DNA of 64,000 nucleotides from Clitopilus passeckerianus (GCA_944990035.1 CALYLX010000150.1:248001-312000), one strand, 5' to 3'; positions 10,765 through 26,116 are shown, numbered from the stretch's first letter. The notes: generated by a model not told the origin, from the letters alone. Numbers and translations: made by a program.

Positions 10765-11884
10765 GATGACGAGAGCTTGTCTTTAAGCACAGCGAAAAGA
10801 GAGATCCTCCAGAGGAAGAGAGCCGAAAGGTAGGATAGCAGGAAAGGAAATAAAAGAGGAGAAAAGGAAGAAAGACGAGAACAGCCCAACCTGTGGCAGG
10901 AAAACGCAAGGAAGAGGACAGGAGTCGTTGCTACCTGCGCACCACTCTTTTATATACTTACAGGTTCTGTCAACCGCATACGTGCCGGACGGGATAAGGG
11001 AGACGGACAGACTCCCCGTTTCGTTCATGACGACCGGGCCATGTGTGGTGGAGCTAAAATTAGCACCAGCATGAATGGATGGTTGTAGAAATGATCAGCC
11101 TTGACAATCAGAAAAACGTTATCCTTCGAGCCGTCAACCGGACAAGCTGTAATTTTGTAGGCCCTGAAACCAAGCAGTTCTTGTTAACGTTCCTGCATGT
11201 GCCTTCGCTTTGCTAGACATGCTCTAGGACGGAAAAAAAGCTCTTAAGACCATGCAGATTTCCTATTATTCATGTGATCACATACGGTAGAAATCAGCTT
11301 GAGCTTCAGAGATGGAGATGTCAAGCTTTCCGTGATGCAGCGAAGGTTGCTGTGAAGGTAACCAACTACGGGTCCTAGGAAGCATTCAAATACTGGACTG
11401 ATGGTGATTGTATTGCGGTTCTTATGATTCTGCTTGCAAATCCAACATGTAGGCCCGTTCTTTATATCTAATGGTGGCGCTGTTGGGCCGGGTTGTCGTT
11501 GGAGAGGGTTGCTCTTTATCTTATCATGAACTTCAAGTTGACGGTAACTGGAGGAAGGGTCTTGTGGTATTTGGAGGTTCCAGAGGTAAGATTTGAGAAA
11601 AAGCGAGAAAATATACAATTGTTGTGAGAACGTTATACACACATGGTCACTCTAATAATACGGAAGCAGATGAATGTATAGAATTGTGTAGACCTAAATA
11701 AACCAGCGATGAAGGCCTTAGGCGAGCGGCAGTGAAATCGGCGCTACTAGGAAGAGTCCGGAATTTGCCGACCCAGTACCAACTCACCTCCTCCACCAAC
11801 ACCGAAAACCCGCTACCTTTGGCCAACGCAAGTACCGTCGCTCTTTCACCATACTCGACATTGACTAGGCTCTACAGTGTAGAA
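10765..11884. other. Divergent intergenic of about 1.1 kb
   Basis: This is the upstream region shared by the aspartic protease (-) and ATP7 (+). The 150 bases next to the protease start are strongly pyrimidine-rich on the minus strand, as in many fungal promoters. A 132-codon open stretch at 11244-11642 (-) resembles nothing I know and has no splice context, so I leave it out. An upstream in-frame ATG at 11732 precedes ATP7. Confidence 0.45.
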
Positions 11885-12631
11885 ATGGCAACACAAAAAG
11901 CAACAGCAGTAGCGGTCGTGAGTTTCAAACAACTTCTGTGAGAAATTTCTCAACATTGACGAACCCGACAGGACTTCGCTCGTATTTATGGTTCTCTTGG
12001 TCTCGGAAGAGGTATACAGTTGCTCTTTCAGCGCACAAGACGATATCCTAAGCATTCAACTTCATAGAAACTGTCTCCGCCCTGCAGGCTTTCCGCAAGC
12101 GCAATGCCGAAGCCCACCGTCTGCAGGCTCACTACGCTGGCCAACCCACCACCGTTGACCTTGCCCACTACCGCGCCGTTCTCAAGAACAAGGCCATTGT
12201 CGACGAAGCCGAGAAGCTCTTGAAGGACTTCAAGCCCGTTACCTATGATGTGAACGAGCACGTCAAGGCCATTGAGACGTTTGAGGCCAAGGCTGTAAGT
12301 CGCGTCGGAAACTACGTGGTTGGCTCAAATACCGACGTTTTCATCTTCGAATAGGTTGAGAAGGCCAAGGAGACCGAGCAGAAGATCGACGTCGAGCTTC
12401 AGGAGCTCCAGGCAACTTTAGCCAACATTGAAGAAGCCCGACCATTTGAGCAGCTCACTGCCGAAGACGTTGGCAAGGCCCACCCCCGCATCGTCGAGGC
12501 TGTCGATACCATGTTGAAGAAGGGCAAATGGACAGTGCCTGGTAAGTTGTTGACGATGGAGAGTTTGCCACCATTACTCACGTTTGTCCCCAGGTTACAA
12601 GGAGAAGTTCGGCGATCTCAACCTCATGTAA
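11885..12631 (+). CDS. ATP7: Mitochondrial F1Fo-ATP synthase subunit d
   Basis: Exons 11885-11917, 11972-12011, 12068-12294, 12355-12541 and 12594-12631 give 174 residues, the same length as yeast Atp7. Recognisable parts are VDFARIYGSLGLGRETVSAL, FRKRNAEAHRL, VDLAHYRAVLKNKAIVDEAE, ANIEEARPFEQLT and the terminal KKGKWTVPGYKEKFGDLNLM. Subunit d is part of the peripheral stalk that holds F1 against rotation on the inner mitochondrial membrane. The chosen ATG matches the short N-terminus of the yeast protein; an upstream in-frame ATG at 11732 would add about 50 residues rich in Ser/Thr and is less likely. No defects were seen. Confidence 0.95.
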
Positions 12632-12850
12632 TTGCATTACACTCGCATAGAATACATTATACATTTGCTTTTGTAAACTCCTGCCAGTGTTGGTTAATCT
12701 GAGTTCACACCCTTCATTTTTGTGAGTTGGTGAGCTGTGATTTGGCACTTCTAAGTATTCTCTATCAAGTAAATGTCCTGTTGCTGCTCTAAAGAGCTCC
12801 TCATCCGCTATGCCATTTACTACAGTATATTGTTCATACACCCGCAACAA

Positions 12851-15800
12851 CTAGAACACTCCAAAAAAGAGGGGTAGCGTTAGGTTGTCGTTTTGGTCCG
12901 ACAATGCCTCCAGGACCGCTGCGGAAATGGTTACAATCGTATATCCAAACGTCTGGTTGTCCCATAAACCAATAGAAGAACATGAGTTGAAATCAGGACA
13001 TACCGAAAACTCCTCTGTGCATCCGCAAAGCCTTAGAAGCCAAGCGCAAGCTACGATGGAGATAGTGAATGCCGTGCTCCCTTCCAAAGTTTTGAAAGTC
13101 GTAGGCGACCATCTGTGCCTTCCCATCCTTTTGCCAATCACCGATGCCTGCTGCAGATCAGTAGCTGCTCAGAAGCTGAAGTAGATTTCTACTTACAATG
13201 GCATCTCCAACTCCTATAGTTAGAATCCCTGTGAACTGTATCAACCGTGAGGACCTTCATGCGTTGTCAGCACCGATATGGATAGTTGTGGAAGGAATAT
13301 GAACGTACGGTTCCAACCAAATTGAATTGGCACATCCAGTCAAGAGATAGAAATGACTCAGAATGGCCGTGCCTCGATCTCTATGATCCAAGAATTCGTT
13401 CATAAAGAGATGAACGGTGGCTCCGAACGGATATATCGCAAAATATCGGACATATTCTGTGAACGTGAATAGGGCGAAGGCTGCACTGAAGGATAGATGG
13501 GTGAAGGCGGGCTGTAGAGGCGTCAGAGTATGCTAAGCCTGAACGCCAGACATGTACTCACATCGATTGCAACACCTGGGACAAACATGAGAACAGCCAA
13601 ACCATGGAAGAACTTCCTACGAGCATTCAGCCCGAGCGTTGGCACATGCTTGTCTGCCGCATCGAGCAGGTCCGTGGCAACCTGACTGCCATTAGGCAGA
13701 TTCGGGATGGCAGGAAGATTCGGTAGAGTAGGGAAGGTCATTCCCAAAGTTGAAGATGCTGGGGTTTCATTGGGCGATGGGGGCAATGCAACTGCACTAG
13801 ATCCAGGAGCAGGTACCTCCGAAACACCTGGTACAATGAGGAAGTCACCCTTCGTGCTTTTGGGCCAATACTTCCGTGACCTCGCCAACTGGCGATTCCA
13901 CCCAGCAACGCTTAGTGACCCAAGCAGTCCCCAGTACGCCAACAAAGCTGGCCTCGTCCACTTTCGCTTCCCTTGGAGAATCCAGAATATGGCCCAGAGC
14001 CAAGGGTCCCTATCGCCAAGGCACCATCGAGTCCAGATGCCGATGAGGACACCGACTACAATGACAGTGCCAACCCAGAAACCAAGAGCTAGGTAGCGGC
14101 GGTTGCGACTCTTTTCCTGCGGGAAGCGTAGCCGACGTGCAGGACGTTGAGCAATGTGTCGGGAAAGGACCAGGAATGGCGACAGTATGAATCCCGTGAG
14201 GAATGACCCTCCGATCAGAGCCATCTGGAACGTGAGCAAAGGGGTGGGGAGACGATAGGTACGAATGAAAGGGGTTGTAATGGGCCATATCTGTAAGAGT
14301 GCCCGTCAGCACTAGCAAGTTGAATGCCTTCACGTTTCGCTTACCCGAGCAATCGTGATACCTAGGAACTCCATTGAGAGGGCCGTCCCACCGAAGCAGA
14401 CCAGCGCCAACTCTCCCAAGGTAAACCCGCGATGAGCCAGGCGGATTGCACCGTACAGGGTAGCTTGATACAGCAGTGCTGCGAAGATCACCTCGTAAAA
14501 GTTGAGGTCTGTAAGTCATACAGGTTAATTTGCACAATGGAGAATAGCAGAGTAAGTTGAGACTGACGCTTCCAAATTGCGAAATTTTTCTGCGTAAAGT
14601 ACAGCTTCGTGAAAAACATTAAGACCGTGACGCCTAACATGAAGAAGGCATAATTCCAAGCCCTTTGGCCTTCACTGCGAGGGACGGAGGCGCGTTCGCC
14701 TTCTCGAACAGCTCCCCGCTTGCTGCACCTGAATTCCAGCCACCAAGAGGAGCATATATGCACCAGGAGGATAGTAGAGCAGAAAATCGAGAGGTCGACA
14801 AGGTTGTATCTTGAAAGGATTAGACCATCAATGACTTCCCCGCCTTTGGGCAAGCGTGTTGGTGGTTCTATCATCCATCCCGGGGGAAGCAACTGCTCCG
14901 CAGTAGGCGATTTAGAGGAGTCGCGAAGGGCTGACAGGAGCATAGCTGAAGCTATCAGGGGCCCAACAGCAAGCCAGTAAAAACTCCGTCATCGAGCGAC
15001 GTCCTAGGAAACAACGCAGTAAGTACGGAAAGGGTTTGTAGATTAGGCTTGATTCTACCTATAGTTTTTTGGTACAGTCATCCAGATAAATCCGAAATCC
15101 GACTTGGGCGTTGGTGCTGGCATTGTTGGCCGCTTGTTTTCCTTAGCCTCTGATGAACGACCGGGTATAGGTGAATTACTATTATGAATCGTGGATGTTG
15201 CCGTAGATGGAGAAGATTCCGGTTTGAAATTGGATAAATTACTGTGTGTCCATAACGAATAAACAACAACGGAAGCGCTGAGGAAGAGAATGTCTAAGAG
15301 GATGAATTCAGTCTGGAAACCATTTACAAGTCGGGATGGCGTCTTACCTTCGACAATCCACCTGTTAGTTGCAGAGTAGGTGGTATTACAAGGGACGTGA
15401 TAGATCATGAAGGCCGCATATATAATGGCGCCAATGAGGATATGTGACTCTCCGCATTTCCTGAAGTCGGCAGAGAAGGTATACACCCAGGAGCTCGGCC
15501 ATAACGGGACGCGAAAGTACAACAGGGACGGGAAGAGGTTGAATGGTATTGGAATCGACGTTTTCCTTGACGTGCGTGCAAAGACAGGAGACGCATGGCG
15601 TTTGAAACCAGTTGGACGCGCTAGTGCAGGAGACCGTGAACGGGTGAACGGAGCGCGGGCGCCGGCATGTCCTGTGCCTCCAGACTCTCCAGAAGATCCA
15701 TGAGGGCTTCCACGTCGTTGACGTGAGGAAGCTAGGCCTCCAACACTGTCTTGAGAAACGGTTTTTGCCTCCACTAATCTCCCCCTGAATACCTGCGTCG

Positions 15801-16210
15801 TTGGTATATCCTCGTCTGATTCCGTCTCTTCATCGGTGGTCCTTTCACCACAGCTGCGCAAGAGGTTCAGACGATAACATTACGAATACTTGGGAAACCT
15901 TCTTACCTGGATGACCCTGCTTGGTAGCTCGTACTCCAGTCTAATGTAGGCCGAACGGTCCTATTGCTGCTCGTAGAGTTCTGCCTCCTTCGAGTAGCTC
16001 TGCGGTTTTCCCGTCCGGTGGACCCTCCCACCGTTGGGGTGGGTGACGGAGAAGAGGTTGAGCGCGCCAGCTTTTCTAGTAAAAGAGGATAGCCGACCCA
16101 GCGAGCCTTAATAGATTGCCGCCACGGTCAACGCTTTTCCTGCCAACGCTTGAGGGGATGTCTGTGGCCAATTCTCTTTCGTGCGTTTGCTCAGTGATCG
16201 GTGGTGGCAT
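12851..16210 (-). CDS. SEC59: Dolichol kinase (SEC59) with long N-terminal extension
   Basis: A polytopic ER membrane enzyme that phosphorylates dolichol with CTP for N-glycan donor synthesis. About nine exons run from near 16210 to the stop at 12851. The N-terminal 200 residues are Ser/Arg-rich and disordered (exon 15853-15055 includes SHILIGAIIYAAFMIYH as a first helix), longer than yeast Sec59. Many hydrophobic helices follow, then the conserved catalytic part: LGLNARRKFFHGLAVLMFVP, GVGDAIASVIGKRMGRHRW and TFKTLEGSTAFTIS (CTP-binding DA-GxR-G and KT-EG motifs), split by an intron near 13195. Frame breaks of one base are needed at 14957-14964 (GLLLGP to LIASAM), probably at 16121-16133 and possibly at 12862-12867; with the last repaired the stop would be at 12834. 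Head-to-head with UNG1. Confidence 0.87.
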
Positions 16211-16419
16211 TCGCCTTTTTCGGTAATCACGTGTCTAAAAGCTTGTTTGTCAATGTTTAGCACAGAGGTCGCCGCTGTCAGAAACGCGTTGTGACAGGGC
16301 CAATATAATTCATCATTTAATAGCCTTAAAACGCGTCGTTCTTCACCATTCTGAGGCTTTTCTTCGTTGCCAACGCGCCCCCAAAACGCTTCTTATTTTC
16401 TGCGCGTAGTCTGTCCAAA
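16211..16419. promoter_or_regulatory. Shared SEC59/UNG1 promoter with MluI cell-cycle boxes
   Basis: The 209 bases between the two start codons contain ACGCGT at 16284-16289 and again at 16331-16336, plus the related ACGCGC at 16373-16378. ACGCGT is the binding site of the MBF (Mbp1/Swi6-type) G1/S activator in fungi, and DNA repair genes such as UNG are typical targets. Regulation of UNG1 by this route is an inference from the motif. Confidence 0.6.
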
Positions 16420-18001
16420 ATGGCTGATACCGTTTACCTCGAGGACGTCCAGAAGGCCACCAAGACTGCCTCTGTTGCCAATGACGAAAAGTCTGGTCTG
16501 CCTAAGAAGTCGACAACTACGACTACTATGAAACGGCAAAGGACGCTGGCTGACATGTTTGGAGGCTCTCAGGGTAAAGCAGACGGTACCTCTGATTCAG
16601 CTCGTGCCAAGAAGGCCAAACATTCATCCTCAACGGCCACGTTCACCACTACCACGACAACCACGAGCAGCTCAAGCTCCAGCGCTACTCCAAAGCTCAA
16701 TTCCATTCCATTCTCCGCGTCGGAATACATCGATTCTCTGAATGAAGAACAACGTACTCTCCTCAAACTGGAGTGTGAAGTTATGGGCCGAAGTTGGTGA
16801 GTTGCCCGCATCGAAATGGATATAGTAATAACCCCAATCACAGGCTGAAGGTTTTAAAGGACGAAATCAAGAAGCCGTACTTCCTGCAGCTCAAAAAATT
16901 TCTGCAGAGTGAGGGCGTCCGGGGAGTAGACGATACGCCCGCAACCTGTAAAGTATATCCTCCTGGTAAGGAAATCCTCTTTTTGTCCTTTGGATGTTTT
17001 CAAGACAACACGCTGCAGCGAAGAACATATATGCCTGGTCATCAACTCCTTTGGGTAAAGTGAAGGTGGTGATCATAGGTCAGGGTAAGTTCTACGGCTT
17101 CGGAATCCGACCTTCCATTTGGGCTGTTATTGATGCCGCCTCTCCAGATCCTTATCATGGGAAAGGACAGGCACATGGTGTGTTTATGACCAGTCAAATG
17201 ACATGAATCCATTCCAGGACTTAGGCGCACTTTAGGACTTTGCTTTTCCGTTCCTCCGGGAGAGAAGGTTCCTCCTTCCCTGAGAAATGTAAGTCCTCAT
17301 ATGCCGCATAGCGTCAGACTTCGGCGCTAACCCCATTTCACGCAAGATCTACGCTGAGCTCAAAACGGAATACCCGGATTTCGAGATACCGAAACATGGG
17401 TGAGCGCCCCAAAACCGTTTCCAGGTGCTCAAGAACTTAAACTGGCTACTAGGAATCTATCGACATGGGCTGATAATGGTGTACTGATGTTGAATACTTG
17501 CCTCACGGTTCGCGCCTCGACTGCTGGTTCTCATTCCGGAAAAGGATGGGAAGACTTTACTGATAAGGTAGTCGATGTTGTCGACAAGTACGGTGGCGCT
17601 AATTTAGGCGGATCCGAGAGTACCGGCGTAGGTCGTGGCATAGTCTTCCTGGCATGGGGAGCCTGGGCGGCTAAAAGAGTCGCAAAGCTTAACAAGGTAG
17701 AGTCCCTTTCAATTGTCGCCGAGCGCGTTTACTGTTCGAGATCCCCATTGATTGATCGTCCGACGAACAGGGAAAGCATCTCATCCTGACAAGTGCCGTG
17801 AGTATTCTGATGAAGTATGACATCAAAAAAACATGCCCTGATATGTTTTATTCGCTTTAACAGCATCCCTCTCCGTTCTCTGCGAACAAGGGATTCTTAG
17901 GGAATGGCCATTTTAAGAAGGCTAATGACTGGCTAGAGAAGAAGTATGGCAAAGACGGTATGGTGGACTGGTGTGATTTAGACGCCAAGCAACAACTTTG
18001 A
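16420..18001 (+). CDS. UNG1: Uracil-DNA glycosylase
   Basis: Nine exons (16420-16796, 16844-16965, 17019-17084, 17148-17177, 17236-17288, 17347-17399, 17453-17696, 17771-17797, 17864-18001) give 369 residues in continuous phase. It removes uracil from DNA in nucleus and mitochondria as the first step of base-excision repair. The water-activating motif GQDPYHG (split by an intron after GGTCAGG), [11 protein letters not shown], and the HPSPFS leucine-loop motif are all present; Phe replaces the more common Leu in HPSPLS. Residues 40-47 (QRTLADMF) form a PCNA-interacting box, and the following Ser/Thr-rich, Lys-rich stretch looks disordered with a nuclear signal (KKAK). Exons 4 (30 nt) and 8 (27 nt) are very small. 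No frame problems were seen. Confidence 0.96.
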
Positions 18002-18470
18002 GTTTTTGGGTTATTCTGCTATATAAGACAACTTTATGTAATTTAATATATTGATTGATTGGGAGCATTCAGCCAATGAAATTCCTCCATTCGTCGGCTC
18101 CCTAGTCCGTAAATGCGTGCTGACTCAGCGCCTTGCGAACCACCACATGTTCATAAGACAGGGGCTCCGCCCGTCGTGTTCGATGAGTGCCATGCAACAG
18201 TGCCTGTTGGTGCCACAACAAGGGAAATTTTATGTCAGGAACTCCATATATTTCTTGAGACTGGAGGATTAAATTATTTAATCCGAGCACGTAGATTACT
18301 TGTCAATAAGCTAGATAATAGCAGTACAGTCCTTGAAAACACAGGTAACAAAGGTATAGAAAGTTTATATTAGCGATACACAATGAATTATAACGCGAAC
18401 TCGCGACGAATCGTTTAGTTACCAATTAGTCTCAATTATTGTAAGGTTTGAATCCAGAGGCCAGGACCGT
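18002..18470. other. Convergent AT-rich intergenic
   Basis: Between the ends of UNG1 and the bZIP gene. It is AT-rich with no supported gene. A GGTTTGAATCC string near 18446 resembles a tRNA T-arm, but nothing else of a tRNA is present. Confidence 0.5.
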
Positions 18471-19614
18471 TCAAGGCATAGTATTCATGCGCCCATCAGG
18501 GCCGTAAGCCACTCTGTAAGGCTGTTGGCTGCTCATGTCGTGAGGGCGAGGATATTCGGGTATTCTCAGGGCAGGCTGATGCGATGCGGGATGGGGAAGA
18601 TGGGGCACAGCTTGGCCAAGGGTATACGATTCAGGGAACGAACGACGATGAGGTAGGTATGAGGCTGGGTTGGATGTGATCGGATTCCCTTGACGAGGAT
18701 GGCCCTGAGCCTGTTGTTGAGCAGGCGTAATCGAGGCTAATGGAGGGCTTTCGGACTGCATGTTCGGGTCGGGGGTTGAATACGTTGTTTGGGAGTAAGA
18801 ATAGGATTGTCGCGGTTCATCCCGTGGGTCCCCACGCGTGCCAAAGGGTGGTGTGTATGAGGCGCTGACCTGCCGATCCAGCATCGGTCGATCCGAATAT
18901 CGGTCATTTGAAGCAACATGAGATTGTGAGTGCGTGTAACTATCGGCAGTGGGAGGAGGTGGTTGGGTAAATGGAGTAGACGAGTGAACAGAATGTCGTT
19001 GAGAAGAATGCGCAGGTAAAGAGGACGGATGGAATGCCCCTGAGTGGTCGTAGGACGGATAGAAAGGTTTTTGGGCGATGGGTGCGCTCAAAGGAGCTGG
19101 CTGGTAGGGGGATTCGACCACGCCAAAGTCGGGCTCTGGCTCCATCGTCAATGCATTCGCCCAAGTTTCCTCGTCCATGACCGGCATGTGACGTGCTGAA
19201 GCGGCAGAGGCAGTAGCTGTTGGCGAAAGAGACCCTGTCCGATTGGAAGACGAGTCCTCACCGGGAGAAGACGAGCCACGAGTCGTGAAAAAATCGACAG
19301 CAGTGATAGCATTCTGGTCGAGTGATTTTGGTTTGTCCTTCCCAGTTGGTCCTTTGCCCAGTGGAGGACGTTCGTCAGGAGGCCAGCCCACCATTTTCCT
19401 GAGCCTGGCATTCTCCAGCTCGAGGTCGGTTACCCGCTCCTCCAATGCCTATAGGAATGATTGACGTCCGTTAGAAGGCTTCTTTGACAGCTAAAGGTTC
19501 GTGGTAACACACCAATAAATGAGCTGCGCGTCGAGCGCGAAACGCTCTTTGAACGTCTCTAGCACGATTTGGTGGCAAATTGTCGTTTCTCTTCCTGCCA
19601 CGCTTGGAAGACAT
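18471..19614 (-). CDS. bZIP transcription factor
   Basis: Exons 19614-19513 and 19448-18471 give 359 residues. The N-terminus is a compact basic region, RGRKRNDNLPPNRARDVQ followed by RAFRARRAAHLLALEERV, running directly into a short leucine zipper with heptad-spaced L/V/L (LEERVTDLELENARLRKMV). The remaining 300 residues are Pro/Ser/Gln/Tyr-rich and look like an unstructured activation region. The exon junction falls inside the bZIP, phase 0. The NDNLPPxRARDVQRAFRARRAAHL form is a basidiomycete bZIP type I recognise by pattern, but I cannot assign targets. A 1-kb upstream region lies between it and XPB. Confidence 0.9.
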
Positions 19615-20302
19615 GGGGTGTAGGGGCGTAATGAGGTCCAACAGTGCGGCCGAGTGGAAGGAATGTCTTCCTTAGAACGGGGCCAGGCGGACCTCTAAAG
19701 CCAGGCATTTAAGAGGTCGCCCGAAGGACAAACAATCGGGCTGGAAAATCTGGATTGTTCCAATGCCCTCATTTGGATCTGCGATCGAAGGACCACTTCC
19801 CCTTCAGGTCTGGGCCACAACCGCAAGTCAGGGACGACAGATTTATAGCATCTCCAGTGATACACTTAAAAAACATGCAGTTTCTAGCGTGACCATGCTT
19901 GCTGTACTGCTGCCTGCTGGCTGTCTTACGACTGCTTTCGTGTTGGCGGAGTTCGTTTTCGCTTTGTACCCTACATCGTGGATTTTCTGATCATTACCCT
20001 CCGTTTGGTTGCCATTTTGAGATCAAGCACAGCTTGCGGTCCGTCCGCTTGTCTCAGAGTCGTTTCCCCCAACAAACGCGTTCGAATCCCCCTATCATGG
20101 ACCTATACCTTCCATTATTCCAGGTATCCAGGAGGGGGTGGCAATTTATCGCTTTGGCCCGGAGATTTGTGGCCTGGTACCTGGCCAAGGTCAGCGGGAA
20201 CCGGGGAATGCAACGTCCATAATCATATGTTCGCAATCTTGTGTAGCAGTCATCCTTTACGGCCTAATCTATACTACAACCGCTACCCCATCTCCCCACA
20301 TC
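19615..20302. other. Upstream region of the bZIP gene
   Basis: This stretch separates the 3' end of XPB from the bZIP start. Several open stretches on the plus strand (19763-20599) overlap each other and XPB's last exon and show no domain, so they are not called. Long leaders with short upstream reading frames are common for fungal bZIP genes, but I cannot show one here. Confidence 0.4.
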
Positions 20303-23745
<3,443 letters not shown>

Positions 23746-23961
23746 CTTGACGAAACCAGGTGAAGGTAATCGACCAAGAAGGACAATACCATAATTTAGT
23801 AAGTGCTGCCGCCAATGGCTGTACAGTCAGCGGGTTCAAGCGGAGCCGGAATTTCCGGCAATGGCAACACTGACCAGAACGACAAAGCTTAACATTGTAC
23901 TCTTACCATCATCATCCTCATTCTATTCCATTGTAAACTCATTTTTCTTGGTTAATATCCG

Positions 23962-25786
23962 ATGTGGAAACCTGCGACTCGCCAGATTACAGGTACCAAT
24001 GATGGTGGGTTCATCCGGCGCAGTTTTCAAGGTACTCCGATACTGAAGTTTTCTTTTTTTCTTCCCGTTGCAGTTCCTCTGGGAACACGCCGTCGATTCG
24101 GGCCTGCCCCTTCAGAGGACACGCCACTGCCTCAATTGGCCCAGCCGTCTCCTTCGGCTTATCCACGCCCTCAAGGTCAGGATCACGACAGCCCAGGCAA
24201 GCGAGGAAGGACTGAGTCTCCGGGACGCGGAGACCCTAAAGGTAAGACCGATACTAAGCTAGCATTTTGCATATTTCTCCTGCTCGCCATGGCGGTTTCA
24301 AGTATCTTCTCGATTCGTCCATTGATGCAGCAGCAGACGCAACGCGAATAGCAATCAACTTCAGCGCTTACTGACCTGAATACTAACCCTGACATGTTTT
24401 CCTTCCCTTCTAATCACAGTTGATCCCAATGCTCCTCGAAAGCGGCGCAGCCGCTGGGGCGACGCCAAGACAGACATTCCCGGTCTTCCTACTGCAATTT
24501 CCGCAGCTGGTGTTTCTCAAGCTCAGCTTGACAACTACGCCATTCATTTGCGTCTCGAGGAGATCAATCGTAAACTTCGGTTGAATGATTTCATACCACC
24601 AGAGAAAGAAAGGTGCGCGGTTTAAGCAGACGTTTCGTGCGCATATACTCACCTCGTATTAGGTCTCCGTCTCCTCCGCCTACTTATGATGGCCAAGGAA
24701 GGCGTACCAACACTAGGGAGGTTCGCTATCGCAAAAAGCTCGAGGATGAGCGCATTCGCCTGGTGGACAAAGCGATGAAGAATGATCCCACTTTCCGTCC
24801 TCCCGTCGAATACCACCAACAAAAGCGATCACAGCGTCCTTCCGACAAAGTTTACATCCCAGTCAAAGAATTCCCCGAGATCAACTTCTTCGGCCTATTG
24901 GTTGGTCCTCGCGGTAACAGCTTGAAGAAGATGGAGCGCGAGAGCGGTGCAAAAATCAGCATTCGGGGCAAAGGAAGTGTGAAAGAGGGAAGTCACGTCC
25001 TGACCAATTTGCTGAAGACGCCGAAGAAGATCTTCACTGCCTAGTTATTGCAGACTCAGACGAAAAAGTTACGGCTTGCGTCAGGATGATTAACAAGGTC
25101 ATTGAAACGGTAAGTTCGAGCCACTTTGCTTCTCAAACTATGTGCTTACGATATACCAGGCTGCCTCCACTCCTGAAGGCCAAAATGACCATAAGCGCAA
25201 CCAGCTCCGTGAGCTTGCAGCACTCAATGGTACCCTCCGTGACGACGAGAATCAGATATGCCAGAATTGTGGTGGTGTAGGCCATCGCAAGTACGACTGC
25301 CCTGAACAACGCAACTTCACCGCCAATATCATCTGTCGTGTCTGTGGTAGTGCTGGACACATGGCTCGCGATTGCACCGTGAACAAGGATCCCAACGCCG
25401 CATCTCATGAACCAACCCCACCTATGGGTGGTAATAGAGCAGGCTTCGACTCTGAGTATGCAAGCCTTATGGCGGAGCTTGGAGAGAGTGGGCCAAAGAA
25501 TGACCCGAATGCCTCTTGGAACGTCCCTAACACGGCTCACGATATCACTGCTGGTGGTACTAACATCCCTCCCTGGCGGCGTCCAGAAGCATGGATCCAG
25601 CCTGCCGTCACTCAAAACCAAGGCTATCGCCCCCCTCAACAGGGTTATCCGGGTTATGGCGCTGCTGCTGCTCCAGGTGGTTATGGTGGTCAATGGGGCG
25701 CCTACGGACAACAAGCAGCAGGCGGCCAGGACTATTCCAACTATGCCTCGTATTATCAGGGGCAATATACTCAACAAGCCAGCTAA
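23962..25786 (+). CDS. MSL5: Branchpoint-binding protein (BBP/SF1), frame broken once
   Basis: Exons 23962-24031, 24074-24241, 24420-24612, 24663-25109 and 25160-25786 give about 501 residues once one base is added in exon 4. The protein binds the intron branchpoint during commitment-complex formation. Order of parts: [13 protein letters not shown], a disordered stretch, KRRSRWGD (the U2AF-ligand SRW-D motif), coiled-coil [14 protein letters not shown]2 core ([19 protein letters not shown]), two CCHC zinc knuckles ([14 protein letters not shown] and [14 protein letters not shown]), and a Gly/Tyr/Gln-rich tail. Inside the KH domain KEG and [21 protein letters not shown] lie in different frames at 24988-24992; GGGAAG should almost surely be GGGAAAG. 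Exon lengths sum to a multiple of three only with that base. An essential gene, so I read this as a sequence error. Confidence 0.94.
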
Positions 25787-26116
25787 TCGACTGAACCTCC
25801 TGACTTTCCAACAAGCTCTGACTTGCTCAGACCGACCTTTTCTTACAGGCTTCTCCTAATTCCAGCCAGCATTTTTCCATTCACCCCGACCGTTTTCAAA
25901 CCATTGTCTTGCGACCCTCGTTTGATACGGAAGGTAACCTTTTGCGCCTCTTCATCCAGTGAAACCTCAGCACGCATTTCTGAAAACCGGACGACTGATC
26001 AGACGGTATCAATCAATCCGTTAACCATCCCATTCCCATCCACTATTGTAACTGAAATATGAGATTGACGTAGTCGGCCGCAATTGTACATGTGTAGTAA
26101 AGTACAGTTTCTTGAA
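25787..26116. other. Convergent 3' intergenic
   Basis: This is the space between the ends of BBP and the NSUN5-type gene. It has pyrimidine- and AT-rich stretches and no supported gene. Confidence 0.5.

Noticed and set aside
11244..11642. 132-codon open stretch on the minus strand
   Set aside because: No domain, no start context, and composition of non-coding promoter DNA; it lies in a divergent promoter region.
18440..18460. tRNA-like T-arm string GGTTTGAATCC
   Set aside because: No A box, anticodon arm or matching acceptor stem within 90 bases.
20074..20090. Second tRNA-like string GTTCGAATCCCC
   Set aside because: Upstream sequence cannot fold into D and anticodon arms, and no paired acceptor end is found.
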